Origin: Pontederia crassipes
Lineage: Eukaryota; Streptophyta; Magnoliopsida; Commelinales; Pontederiaceae
Reading direction: 5' to 3'
DNA: 64,000 nucleotides
NCBI GenBank assembly: GCA_030549335.1
Contig: JAUKPH010000017.1
Location: forward strand, 8,455,501 to 8,519,500
How positions within the stretch are numbered: position 1 is the stretch's first letter; every line of letters starts with the position of its first letter. This document shows, piece after piece, positions 23,276-34,481 of this stretch. The position numbers and the translations under genes were made by a program. The notes under the pieces are model-generated. The model saw only the letters and a list, made by a program, of their open reading frames with translations. It made no database searches and was not told where the DNA came from.

Positions 23276-23507
23276 TTGTAATTAATCAGTATTACTGTAC
23301 AGTGACAAATTTGTAATTAATCAGTCATAGTTTTAGAACAGAGTTCATGATAGCTGTAATGTCCTGTACAGACGATTATTTCTGTCGGTGTTTCATGTAA
23401 AAGGTTGGTGTACTCCTTCCTTTTGCGAGTGAGTCATTCTTCCTCGATTTCTTCCATCGTTTCTTGCATACTCTTGAGTTCTTCCACAGCCAGCTCAATT
23501 GTTGACA
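23267..23507 (+). repeat. Right LTR of the copia element
   Basis: 241 bp, TGTCGATAATT to CAATTGTTGACA, same length as the left LTR with scattered substitutions, many of them transitions. Confidence 0.95.
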
Positions 23508-23764
23508 GAATACGAATAGGGTGCGAGTACATGGAAGCAGCAGGGACGGAAGGCAGAACCTTGCCACGGTGGGGATGGCTACCTCAGCAAGCAGGAGGAC
23601 GATTATTGTCCCGATCTGATAAACCATGATCAAGAGAAGAAAATTATTAATTTAAATAAAAATCACACAAAGATGAGAGTGATGAAAGGAAAAAAAAAAC
23701 TTTGAGCTTGACCCTGCTGGAGCCGGGCAGGAGAAATAGGTAAACAAAAAAGAATTTATTCTAC

Positions 23765-24456
23765 AGGTGTTTTTATATTGGTATGGACGGATTCCTAATC
23801 CTGAAGGGGATGTAGAAGCTGGCCATGCCCGGGATGGCGCCTATGCCGCCCTTCGCCGGACCGCCATACACGGGTGACACCAGGTACGACTGCACCATCA
23901 TGAAGTGGGCATGACCCTTGATCGCCATCAAGTCCGCCAGCGCCCTCATGTACTCGTCTGTCACATCTGACCATGCGTATCCGAGTGGGTTATGCACAGA
24001 GCTTGTCGGCGGTCGAGACTGCCATTAGGAACGCAAAGGCGTTGCCCCCCGTGCGTTCACAATGCAGATCATGCGAACGTCCTCCTCGGGGCTGATGGCG
24101 ATAGTCTGACACTTCCATATGCACGCCTGCAGGAACTCGAAGGTGGAGCTCTTACGCAGGCAGGCGGGCACGCGCTTCCTGAAGGCCGCGATCTTGGCAG
24201 CGCCGAAGAAGGACCTGTGGACCATGTCTTCGAGGGGGATGATGGTTCCCTTGATGTCAGGTACGTCCTCGTACTCGCGGTGGACGCAGGTGACCCAGGA
24301 GGGTTGTGGGTCTCCAAGATCTTGCGCGCCTACAGCGGTGGCAGTGGCGCCGGGAGCGAGCTCGGCGACGGCGTTCATGAACTGAAAAAAACCTGGCGCG
24401 TCGGACATAATGTGCACGAACGCACAAGATAAAACCTCCGCAAAAGCAGTCTGCAT
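23765..24456 (-). pseudogene. BAHD acyltransferase pseudogene (benzyl-alcohol-benzoyltransferase-like second exon)
   Basis: Minus-strand similarity to the second exon of BAHD acyl-CoA transferases, starting after an acceptor-like CAG near 24450. The catalytic HXXXD is present as HIMSDAPGF, followed by FMNAVAELAPGA, TCVHREYEDVPDIKGT and STFEFLQACIWKCQ, and near the end YGGPAKGGIGAIPGMASFYI. The DFGWG structural motif, which should come just before YGGPAKGG, is missing (YLVSPVYGG instead). Frames shift between the CGGF-like start and HIMSD and again near 24030, and stop codons occur near 23975. The first exon was not found. Such enzymes make ester secondary metabolites in the cytosol; this copy cannot. 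Confidence 0.85.
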
Positions 24457-24489
24457 GATACGAAGTGTCGTCAGTTTAATCATCTAATG

Positions 24490-25570
24490 GGCGCATAACA
24501 CGTTGGAATTTTAGAAGGTCACCATGCAGGCATAAGGACTGGTGATGGATTGGCTTATTGCATCTGCCATTACAACGTGTAGGTGTTCTATCTCAAAAGA
24601 AAGAAAAGGACAAAGGTTCTAAAAATTTAAGAAAAAAGATAAATGACATTGGCGAGATTTGAGAACATTGGCGAGATTTTAGAAAATTGAAACTGAAGTT
24701 TTAGTGTCGGATAAATATAAGATACATAATATTTAAAACTGTTGCATTAATTAAACAAATAGATTAAAAATTTAAAGAAATAAGAAAAAAAATAAATTGT
24801 AAAGATGGTCTTAGAATGATTTAAATACATCAGCTTTGTATATATATAGATTAGATATTTTAACAGTTAAATCACCTTAGTTATTCGAAAACATTATTAA
24901 CTCTTCAAACACCTTACAATGTGAGACAAAGAGCATGCCTGAATGAGAGAGAGAGAGAAGAATTTAAGCATGCATGGGCAAGACTTGAGAGAGAGAAAGA
25001 ACAGCTTCCATTTTTCTGTAAAAGAAATTACAAAAAAAGATAAATAACAATGCTTTTAATCATTTTGAAACTGTCGAAACTATCACTGAAGCAACTTTAT
25101 ATAAATATAAGATATGTCAATTTAACTATTCATTTGAAATTAGGAATTATAAAGTTTGTACTATTATTTTATTACATTTTATCAATATATTTTATTATTT
25201 ATTATTTATTAATTTTTATATTTTTATATTATTTTTATTGCTTAGCGGGTGATAATATTATAATAAATTAAAATTTAAAAAGTAAAATTTAAGAGTAAGT
25301 ATTGAAAATCATCTTTCTCCGCGTGGATCCAAATCACGTGAATTTAAGTATGGAATCTACATCAAATTATAAGTATGGCTCCACGCTGTCACGGAGGGCC
25401 TTCGCATATCCGTTGTCTTTATTAAATTCGTGCGTATGCGTGTTTTGAACGTATCGGTTTTACCCATAAAAATTGGAATGAACTAAATGACTCATTAAGA
25501 TTTCAAATTTGAATTTTAACGAATATAAAAAATTATTATTAAAAATCTTATTTATCGCTATTAGATATGA
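24490..25570. other. AT-rich spacer
   Basis: Short (GA)n at about 24943-24958. No convincing gene. Confidence 0.5.
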
Positions 25571-25577
25571 GACACTG

Positions 25578-25857
25578 AACAAGAGCGGACCCAGATAGTA
25601 GCTAAGGGAGGTCATGTCCCCCTGAGAAATTTTTTTTCTATATATATTATATATTGATTTTAGCGTAATAGTCGCTCTATATAATTAAATTATAGGCTAA
25701 TTGTTATCAGAATGTTTATTTTCTTGTATTGGTTAGCTCTCTTTTTCCAAAGTTGGAGGTTAAGGGCAATGCTATTCATTTTTGGCCCTGCAAATTTTTT
25801 AGCAATGCATTGTTTTTTTTGGGCCCCTTTGAAATTTGGGTTTGGGTCCGCCCTGAC
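25578..25857. mobile_element. hAT-type MITE
   Basis: Left end AAGAGCGGACCCAGA and right end TTTGGGTCCGCCCT are inverted repeats (GCGGACCCA on each strand), about 280 bases apart, the usual size and terminus of small hAT elements. A short open frame inside is not a gene. Confidence 0.7.
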
Positions 25858-26558
25858 GGTGAATGACTTCGTTGAATTAATTGAGCTTGATGATGAAATA
25901 ATTTTTAACATGTGGACATTGTCTTATAAGTCGTACGAATTAAATTGTCGAAACCGATTATGAGATCAGCTAAATAAAACTTATCCACCTGCAATCAACC
26001 GAACATAGAATCATGGAATGATCAATTATTTTATACGTGGGTATTAATAAATGCATCATACATTATTTTATTGACAAGATGTCAAAAATATCTTTTTATT
26101 CATCAAATTCTGAATATAGGTTTTAAACATGTGATGCATGTGCGTGCATATTTTAAATGTAACTTGTGATACAATATTATTTATAAGTGAGTGATACAAT
26201 TTTTTGTATGGATAGTTTTAATAAGATATCATGATGATATATTTAAAATCTCATATCTAGAAATAAACTTGGGTGTGGTGGTAGTGTGGGTTGGACATGG
26301 GGGATTAATGAACGTAACTACATCATCTTAAATATATTCTTAATCATCATACTTTGAATATAAGTTATGGTCCGTTATTAAAATAAAGTAAATATACTTT
26401 GTGTATATGTGAATGGTATAATTTTGGATAGTTTTAACAAAGGGTCAGGATAATACGTTTATAATATTTTATTGAGAAATATAGTGGATTTGAATTGTTA
26501 TCCTACAACTATTGAATAATGTGGTGGCAATAAAAAAATAGACATTTATATGAATTTT

Positions 26559-27059
26559 TAGGATTATTTTCATCCCCTAAACTATCGTAATTTTTTACAT
26601 CTAAATTTAAATTACGAACTTATATTTTTATATTCTTAAACTATCATAATTTTTTCACTTTAATCCTTTCGTCTATTTTTGTTATATTTTTCATTACTTT
26701 TGATTTTTTTTCATTTATGAAAATACTAAATTATCTCTCCCTCCATAACACATCAAATAATAAATAAAAAAAAGCATGGAAGTCTAATTTAGTTTTTTTC
26801 ATAAATGAAAAATTCTTTTGTTTTCCACTTTAACCTTTCCAATGATTTTTTATATTTGTTATTTCATATTTTTCTAAAGGAAGGGATAATTTAGTTTTTT
26901 CATAAATAAAAAAGTAAAAATAATAAAAAACATAACGTGAACGAAAGGACTAAACTGAAAAAGTTACGATAGTTTAGGAATAAAAAAAATATATTCGTAG
27001 TTTAAAAATAGATATAAAAAATCATAATAGTTTTAAAAAAATTTATGAAAATAATCCTT
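26559..27059. mobile_element. Foldback MITE with long inverted repeats
   Basis: Left arm GGATTATTTTCATCCCCTAA is mirrored by the right end AAAATAATCC; the inverted arms extend over roughly 130 bases (ACTATCGTAATTTTTTACAT against its complement near 27010). A TTA flanks both ends, as in Tourist/PIF-type target duplications. Related in arm sequence to 36145-36727. Confidence 0.75.
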
Positions 27060-27480
27060 AAATGAATACTTAAATCAAATATCCAATCGCTTATATGCAT
27101 ATATTATATATTACGTCCATAAATCATGATTCGGTGCATGCACACGCTTTAAATCAATGGATATTTTGAATCGTCGAATCAAAATTTTTATTGATAAAAA
27201 ATTCTGTGCATATGGACACAGTGAAATTATTTTTTTCCCACCTTTTTACCTTCCCGAAAATGGGAAAAAACTTTTTTTGGTCAAAAGAAAACTTCACTCT
27301 AAAAATCAAAAGTTCGCGAATTTGAGATTTTATGTGTTTTTTTTATTTTTAAGCTTATTTATTATACCAAATTCATGGGTTTTTCCTAAAAGAAATAGTT
27401 ATGAATCTTGTAATTGAAAAAAAAAAAATTTGTGATATGCACCCATTAACCTTCATTATGGTAAATCTAAAGGGGTGCAA
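27060..27480. other. AT-rich spacer
   Basis: No feature seen. Confidence 0.4.
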
Positions 27481-27482
27481 AT

Positions 27483-28583
27483 CAATATTTTAATTTCCGG
27501 AAGACTAATTTGATCACAAATCGATCATTCAACTGAATTGAAATAATTGTTTATTTAAAATAATATTTTTTTAACAACTTTTAACAATAAATATCATAAG
27601 TAATACTATACAACATATAAATAATAACGACGTACTAGTAATAATGACTTAATATGAAATTGTAGTTATTATATAATAAAAGGTTAATGCTTATTCATAA
27701 TAAAAATGACAAATATATTATTATTATACTTTATATTATCTATATACTAGTAATGATGCAATATTAATTTATTTACTATAATACACTCTTAAATTTCTTT
27801 TAGTTTACTTTCTTTTTTTAACCAACTTTCCTTTTCTTATTTCCATTTATTTTCTTATTACCTCACATAGTTTGTTTTTTAAATTTCATGTATGCATATG
27901 ATTTTATCCTTCAACGTTTTCCATTAATTTTTACAACTCCTCCGTATCATCCTATTTTTATTTATTTCCTTGTATGCTCTCTTTTTTTATTCCATTAATA
28001 ATTTTTTGAAAATATGAATAATTCTTATATGAAAGAATAAAACTAATGATATGCATTTTAGTTAAAAGGTTACTTTATAAATATTTATTTATGATATTCA
28101 TATTTATTTCTTTAGCTAAAATGACAGTTGTTTTTTCTTTTTTAATCGTTGAGCTTAATTGTTTTTTTCAATATCTTCTTATTTTTCTATGTTTTCATTT
28201 TAGCTTTCATTCATATATTAGATTTCACTGTTTATTTCCTTTTTCTATTCTTCAATTGTTTTGTTTCCTTTTTTACCTCTGGTCAAATCTCTTGTAATTT
28301 TGAGTCGATCATCCTCCAATTTTTTTTGTTTCCTTTCCTCCATTAACAATTTCCAAATTATATTCTAATATTTTTTTTCTGAAGTTTATTTCCATTTTTA
28401 TTCAATAAAATAAAAACCGAGTTGAACTCAAATTTCCTCTATATCACGATTCTCTGAATTTTTTGGTGTCCATATCCGTTCTTTTTTACAAATCGATTTT
28501 ATATGTTTATATCGATAGGATGGGAATCGATTCACGATTGAACCAATCAGACCGTCAAGTACGGTTTGATTTTTAAAACATTG
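27483..28583. mobile_element. CAATGTTTT-family element, inverted orientation
   Basis: Left end CAATATTTTAATTTCCGG with AATCGATCATTC; right end CGATTGAACC-like sequence, then GGTTTGATTTTTAAAACATTG. The core at 27790-28370 is strongly pyrimidine-rich on the plus strand, the reverse of 8213-8918, so this copy appears inverted. Short hydrophobic open frames here result from the T-rich core. Confidence 0.5.
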
Positions 28584-28589
28584 ACACAA

Positions 28590-29885
28590 ATCATAATGTG
28601 GCAACATTATTTTTCTTAATAACTTTACATTGTGATCATTTACAATTGGAAATACATGATATATCAACTGTTATCCTTGTCTATTTTTTTATGACAAGAA
28701 TTTTCGAATATCAATCTTTAAGTGTAATAAATAATTACTAATACTAATATAAGGAAAAACAAGGGATAAAAAAATGTTTAAAGAAAAAATTATACTTCTA
28801 TTCAAGAAATCTAATAAAAAAATATCTTACTGAAAATTAAGCATAGAGTTAAGAAGTTTTCACTTCTTTTTATTCTTTCAAGAAAAATAGGAAAAAAGTT
28901 TTAAAAAAATAGTTCGGATTAGCTCAAAATTTTAATAAAAAAACACTCGTTATTTTTTGGATCAACTTTTTAAACTACAAAAATCATCCTAAAATTATTT
29001 TTTAAAAAAATAAAAATCACTTTTTAGCGGGCTAATTTTTTTTATCCCTACTTTTAAAAAATATAATAAATCAAAATTAACATAAACATATTTAATTTTA
29101 TAATTAAATATAATATACTACTATAATTTTAAAGTTACCAAATTCGAGTTTCGATAGAAAATAATGAAATTATATAAAAAATTTATTATATCTATAATAA
29201 AAAAATAGATTCCATGTTTTCGCTGCGGGTTTAATCAATTAAAAATGATCTTAAATTATATTCATACATCTAATATTTTTTTTATTTTTTTCGAATTGAT
29301 TTTTTTATTGGATAATTTTTCAGAGTCAGTCAGATTTTTCTTAAAGAATATCTCGAAGATCATGCACACGAATATGTGATCCAAGAACTCGTGTTTCATG
29401 GACGCATTACTCGGAATTGTCACGTTCTGCCCAATGGCCAATATAAAAAAACACTACCGAAAATAAAAAAAACGCACACACACTGACACACACACCATGA
29501 CATGACTGAGCTTGTCCCATGATGATGATGTTTGGGACCATCCTGATCCATTTTGGTTCCACCCATCAGGTCACAAAATTGTTTGGATGCAACTTCATCA
29601 AACACACGTGCCCCAAAAAAATTGGATACAAAAATGTTCAATCCTATTTTCATCTTTATTTCATTTGGATTGGTGGTGTTACTAAAAGAGAGGAAAAAAG
29701 AGATCATAGAAGAACATAACGAAATCTCGTATGGGACGGACGAATGACGTTCCAATTATTAAAGCACTCGACTAACGTAAGGACTTATTTAGAACTATAA
29801 TTTAAGACATTATGAAAATCTTTTTTTTTTCACTTTGACTAAGTCAATGTTCTAAAATAAAGAATAAATTGAGGAGTCTATTAAC
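28590..29885. other. AT-rich spacer
   Basis: No convincing gene. A moderately GC-rich island at about 29340-29760 has short overlapping frames on both strands that I do not recognise. Confidence 0.4.
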
Positions 29886-29887
29886 CA

Positions 29888-30617
29888 CTATTTTTAAAAT
29901 TGAATCAGATCAGTCGGTCCGATCGATTCAATCGCAAATTGATCGTCAGTTCAGTCCGATTTAACATTAAAATTCATTTATGAAAAAAATGGAATGAATC
30001 GATTCGATCCGGGCAAAATCGAGTTGAACCAAAAAATCGGTTCAAACTAATTTTTCCTAAACCAATAAAAAATTATTATATTGAAAGAAATTATAAAATA
30101 AGAAAGATGTAATAATGAAATAAATGTGGAAACAAAATAGAAAGTATAAGATATTAGGAAATAAAGTAAATTATGAAGTGTGAATTAGAAAAGGAAATTA
30201 ATTATAAGGAAATTGGATTTGAAATTTGTAGTGGAAAAATAAAGGTGAAAGAAAAAGTATAAAAATTAGGAAAGTAACAATTAGGAAGTTAAATTTGAAA
30301 TTTATGAAAAAAGGAAAGAAAATAAATATATAAAAAATATTTACAAAATTCTAAAGAAAATATTTTTTTAAAAAATTATTTAAAATTTATTATAATAAAT
30401 GTATGCTTAATTTTTTAAATTAGTGTTTAAAATAATAATTATTACATGATTATTTAATATTTTATACCTTTATTTATACTATGTTTTTTAAAAAAATCTA
30501 AATAGTATTATTTTAATAAAAAATCAATTCATTTTTATCTGACTTAATTGAATTGGTCAAACCCCGACCCAATTGCTTGACCGGGGTTTGATGACCAATT
30601 TGATTTTAAAAACATTG
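29888..30617. mobile_element. CAATGTTTT-family element, same orientation as 8213-8918
   Basis: Left end near TTTTTAAAATTGAATCAGATC with CGGTCCGATCGATTCAATCG, right end GACCGGGGTTTGATGACC then TTTTAAAAACATTG. Core about 30070-30330 is purine-rich on the plus strand, as at 8355-8600. Confidence 0.5.
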
Positions 30618-31259
30618 TTATTAACCGAATCCACAATATATTTTCAATAAATGCTTGTATTTTTTTTTCTTCTAGACCTTGTCCTCTCCTTGAAATATAC
30701 CTTGGAACTCTCTGCATTCGTCCACTATATTTCAACAGAGTACTTGTATCCTATTCTACATGTCAACATCTTTTTTGATGTACAATGATGGGTCTGAAAC
30801 GCCATGCATGAACATGCAAATTGTCCTGAAATTTTCCTCTTAATATATTTTGTACATCTCTTCGATTGCAAAGAATGTTCATGAGTCTCAGTAATAAGGG
30901 AAAGAATAAAAATAAAAAAAAAGACATGTTTGCTACTTTTTTTTATCAAAGTGGAATTCTCCAACTTTAAATTCCAAATTCTTTGTTACATATATTCTAG
31001 AGCCCCAATTTGGTAGACCAATTTAATTAAAAATGTAAAAAAATGAAAACAAACCGTTTAACAAATTATTGAAATTTGAATTTTTTTATATATTCGTTCC
31101 TACTTCGGATATTAATAATTATTAGTGTTTGACAAAATCTGTACTCGGATTAAAATAATATGTTATTTTGATATGTTGACGATATTAAAAAATGAATTTG
31201 GTACTGTTAAGCTTTCATTACTTGATTATCGGCAATCATGCTGCTTGAAATTTCAACTC

Positions 31260-31324
<65 letters not shown>
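31260..31324. repeat. (ATT)n microsatellite
   Basis: About 21 ATT units. Confidence 0.97.
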
Positions 31325-31326
<2 letters not shown>

Positions 31327-31904
31327 AACTTTGTTACGTTCTAGGAAGATATTTTTACCGAGGGAGCGGCAGTAACGCAACAAACAACGCAGGTCCATCA
31401 GCACTCGGCAGTAACTTTATTCATATGAATCATATCTTGTAAGCGCCGTTTCCTCGTGTCAGGGTCTTGGCGTTGCAGTGGGAAAGATCGGATCTTTTTG
31501 TTTTTTCTTTTTTATTTTGTGGATAAATGGGGAAGATTTGGTAGGAGGAGTGCATTAATGGCTTCAAGATGATATCTTTCCAAATTTGGCGAGAGGAATT
31601 CCGATACCGCCATCTATCAAATGGGTTTCGGGGAAAGATGATGGGCTGGTAATCTCATTCCTCTTTTCTCCCTTCTTTCCTTCTTTCTGTCCTCCTCTCG
31701 ATCCGTTGTCTTGTTTGAAACTAGGAAAAATGAGGGTTTTGGGGGAGCAAACGAGACGAATCACAGTCTAGCTATTGATCGTGTTCTTCTATTTCCTCCT
31801 CTTTCTGTTTGATCTCTCGCTTTCCTACCTGTGCTTCGGGTTTTGTGTTGCGGGGGGAATTTGAATTCTTAGAGTTGCCGGGAGAAGATTACAGACGAGA
31901 GGAG

Positions 31905-34481
31905 ATGGAGATCGATCGGAGAAGGCATTCCAATCTCCTCTCTTTCCTCAGTCATACAACGCCCTCTGTGCCTGCCTATCCTCTTCCAAAGGTGCCTCCT
32001 TTTTGCGACATTTTCCTTGTTTTCAGTTCTCGCAACAGTCCCCTCCTTAGTTGATACTTTGTACTGTTTGGACTAGATTTGAGTTATTTCTAACCGTGAA
32101 CGATGGTTTCTTCTGTGTCTTAGACTGATTTTGTGACTCTTTCTACAAAAAATGTCTTTTTCTTGTTCTGCCACACAACTCTGTTTCTCTTTTATTTGGA
32201 ATGAGATCACCATCTGGCCATATGGATGCTTTCATACATGCATAAAGTAGTAAGCATAAATACGATGCAGGAACTGAATCCTGCTATTTTATATATGACT
32301 TGAACTGGCTTCTTTGTACTCATTTTTTGGACTTCGTTTCTGTTACGGTATTCTGGTTGCTTTTGTGGTTTTCTTTTCTCAGATATTGCACAGTAGACGA
32401 ACTTTCACTCTGTGGAAAAAAAAAAATGTATAACTGCATTTCTATTTGGTAGAAACTGGAAAAAATATCTTTGACAGGCTATTTTGTTTCATTTCTGCTA
32501 GATATTATCTCTGAAGTCTGTTCTTTTAAGTTTCTGAAGTTCTAAATTTATAAGACATTGCAGATGCTGATGCAAAATCAGAACCCCCTCTGGCAGCCTG
32601 TTGGCAAGGACAGGGCGGATTTCTTCACCATTGGAGATCTGTGGGAACAATATGACGAGTGGAGTGTCTACGGTGCTGGAGTTCCTATAATTCTCAATGA
32701 TCACCAGAATGTGGACCAGTACTATGTGCCATACCTTTCTGCTATCCAACTTTACACCACAAAGTCTCCTACTAATTCAAGGTTACTTTTCGAGTTTCAG
32801 GCTAATGTTTTTATTCTAAAAACAACGTAGTGTTTATTTGAAGGAGCCTCAAGCTAGATTGCATCTTGATTTCCGTTTTGCAGAACCGTGCTGGAGGAGA
32901 GTGAAAGTGAATCTTTCAGTGATGATAGTGAGAGTGAAAGGTTGTCTAAATCCTGGGATGCTACGTCTGAAGACTCACAAGATAGCTTGTGGCCAGTGAG
33001 AGAAAATCTGGGACAGTTGTACTTCCAGTATGTCGAGTTTGGTTCACCGTATGGAAGAATACCACTTCGTGACAAGGTACTAATTTCTTTCTAGATATGT
33101 GGCAGAATTTAATCATTTTTTTCTGCTTTGAATTAAGCTGCCTGAAACTCAGTTTTTTTTGTGTCTTTAATGGACAACAATAACAACAAAGCCTTATCCC
33201 ACTAAGTGGAGTCGGCTACATGGATCATGTGATGTTAATTCGTTGATCCATGTTTATGAGATTCGATAGGATTTTACGCTGGCTGTCGGGGCCTAACACA
33301 ACCCTCCTCCTTTATCCGGACTTGGGACCGGCTATAAAACATAGGCGGAGTTTGTGAATAGACAATGATGCGTCTTATAATTCCATACCTTGTCTTTAAT
33401 GGACACTCCTTCCAAATTTATGTTGACTAGGTGAATCAACTAGCACATCATTTTCCTGGTTTGACATCACTGAAGAGTGTAGAAATTTCCCCTGCTAGCT
33501 GGATGTCAGTTGCCTGGTAAGTCGTTATTGCATCGACTATTCAATGACAAAGGGATCATATTTAATCATTGTTGCTCTTGTGTATATGTGCAAATTATGT
33601 CAATCTATTGCATTTTGATACGCGCGCTTTAAAATCAGGTATCCTATTTGTCAAATTCCATCTCGGACGAATGTAAAGGATTTATCTGCATGCTTTCTGA
33701 CTTATCATACTATCTCAGCAGCATTCCAAGGTATGTGATTTCCAATAATGAGATTGTGGCAGGGAACCCTGACAATTTCCATATTCTCTGAGGATGATGC
33801 TTTAAGTATTGTGTTTTTTTTCCTTGAGATGTGTCATTTTCTAAGCACCATAATTGGAGCAACAGAAGTTCTTAGTTTTACTTGCATGGATGTTTTTTTC
33901 TTTCTCAGTCAATTATTTTAAGCCAAGCTCTCGATGCTTCAGATATTTAAAGTTTTGTTCATCCAGTAAAACTGTCGCTTGTTGAGTGCATCCAGTAAAA
34001 TTTGCATTTCCCTTGTGGGCATCCAATAAGTAGTCTAGTATATCATTTGATGGTTCTCCACAATGGTCGCATTTGGTTACATCTATAACTTAGTTCTGAT
34101 TTATTAAAAATGAAACAATCTGAAACTCTAGTTTATGGTTGTTATAACACTACTTTCTTTCTTCCATTCCTCTCTTAATTTTTTTGTAAAAAGGTTTAAG
34201 AAATCGTTCCTTGTAACAAACTTGCAGATGATATGCCTGAGGACATAGTGAAAGATTACTATCATACTTCAGTTGAAAGGAAAACAAAGCAAAAGAAAGG
34301 GGCCAACTGCATTCCTCTTTTCCCTTTTGGTCTGGCCACCTACAAAATGCATGGGAGCCTTTGGAGAAACCCTGGAACTTCAGATAACGCAATTATCGGC
34401 ACCCTTCAGGGTGCAGCATCCTCATGGCTAAAGCAGCTCAGGGTCGAGCATCATGATTTTAACTTCTTCACTACTCACTAG
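31905..34481 (+). CDS. DUF789 family protein, intact, unknown function
   Basis: Six coding exons with consistent phases: 31905-31991, 32564-32781, 32884-33076, 33431-33516, 33639-33730, 34228-34481, giving 309 residues. The start ATG opens MEIDRRRHSNLLSFLSHTTP, matching the usual (S/N)L..FL..TTPSVPA beginning of DUF789. Following motifs: FFTIGDLWEQYDEWSVYGAG (domain start, about residues 47-66), YYVPYLSAIQLY, an acidic serine-rich insertion (ESESESFSDDSESE), LYFQYVEFGSPYGRIPLRDK, SWMSVAWYPICQIPS, and the end LFPFGLATYKMHGSLW to DFNFFTTH. The biochemical role of the family is unknown to me. No lesion seen. A short interspersed insertion sits in intron 3 (33177-33390). The 5' UTR probably begins near 31480-31600. 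Confidence 0.92.
33177..33390 (-). mobile_element. RTE-LINE-tail / SINE-like insertion in a DUF789 intron
   Basis: A 214-base insertion flanked by a perfect 15-base direct repeat TGTCTTTAATGGACA (33162-33176 and 33391-33405). Read on the minus strand it ends with CCACTTAGTGGGATAAGGC followed by TTTGTTGTTATTGT, resembling the conserved 3' end and TTG-rich tail of plant RTE LINEs and SINEs that borrow it. No coding capacity. Confidence 0.8.

Larger units (their letters stand above)
18514..23507 (+). mobile_element. Ty1/copia LTR retrotransposon, near full length, defective
   Basis: Two 241-bp LTRs (18514-18754 and 23267-23507) start TGTC and end GACA, with the same 5-bp flank GAATA on both sides (18509-18513 and 23508-23512). 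A primer-binding site TGGTACTAGAGC, close to the initiator tRNA-Met type, follows the left LTR at 18755, and a purine tract (TTGAGGGGGAG) precedes the right LTR. The order gag, zinc knuckle, protease, integrase, reverse transcriptase, RNase H is that of Ty1/copia. Several stops and frameshifts break the polyprotein. The LTRs differ at roughly 25-30 positions by eye (about 89 percent identical), so the insertion is old. Confidence 0.96.

Noticed and set aside
23992..24432. Plus-strand 146-codon frame
   Set aside because: Antisense to the BAHD pseudogene.
28046..28346. Hydrophobic Phe/Leu-rich frames that look like membrane proteins
   Set aside because: The pyrimidine-rich core of a repeat element translates as Phe/Leu/Ser; no other evidence.
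31207..31404. Poly-Asn frame
   Set aside because: Translation of the ATT microsatellite on the minus strand.
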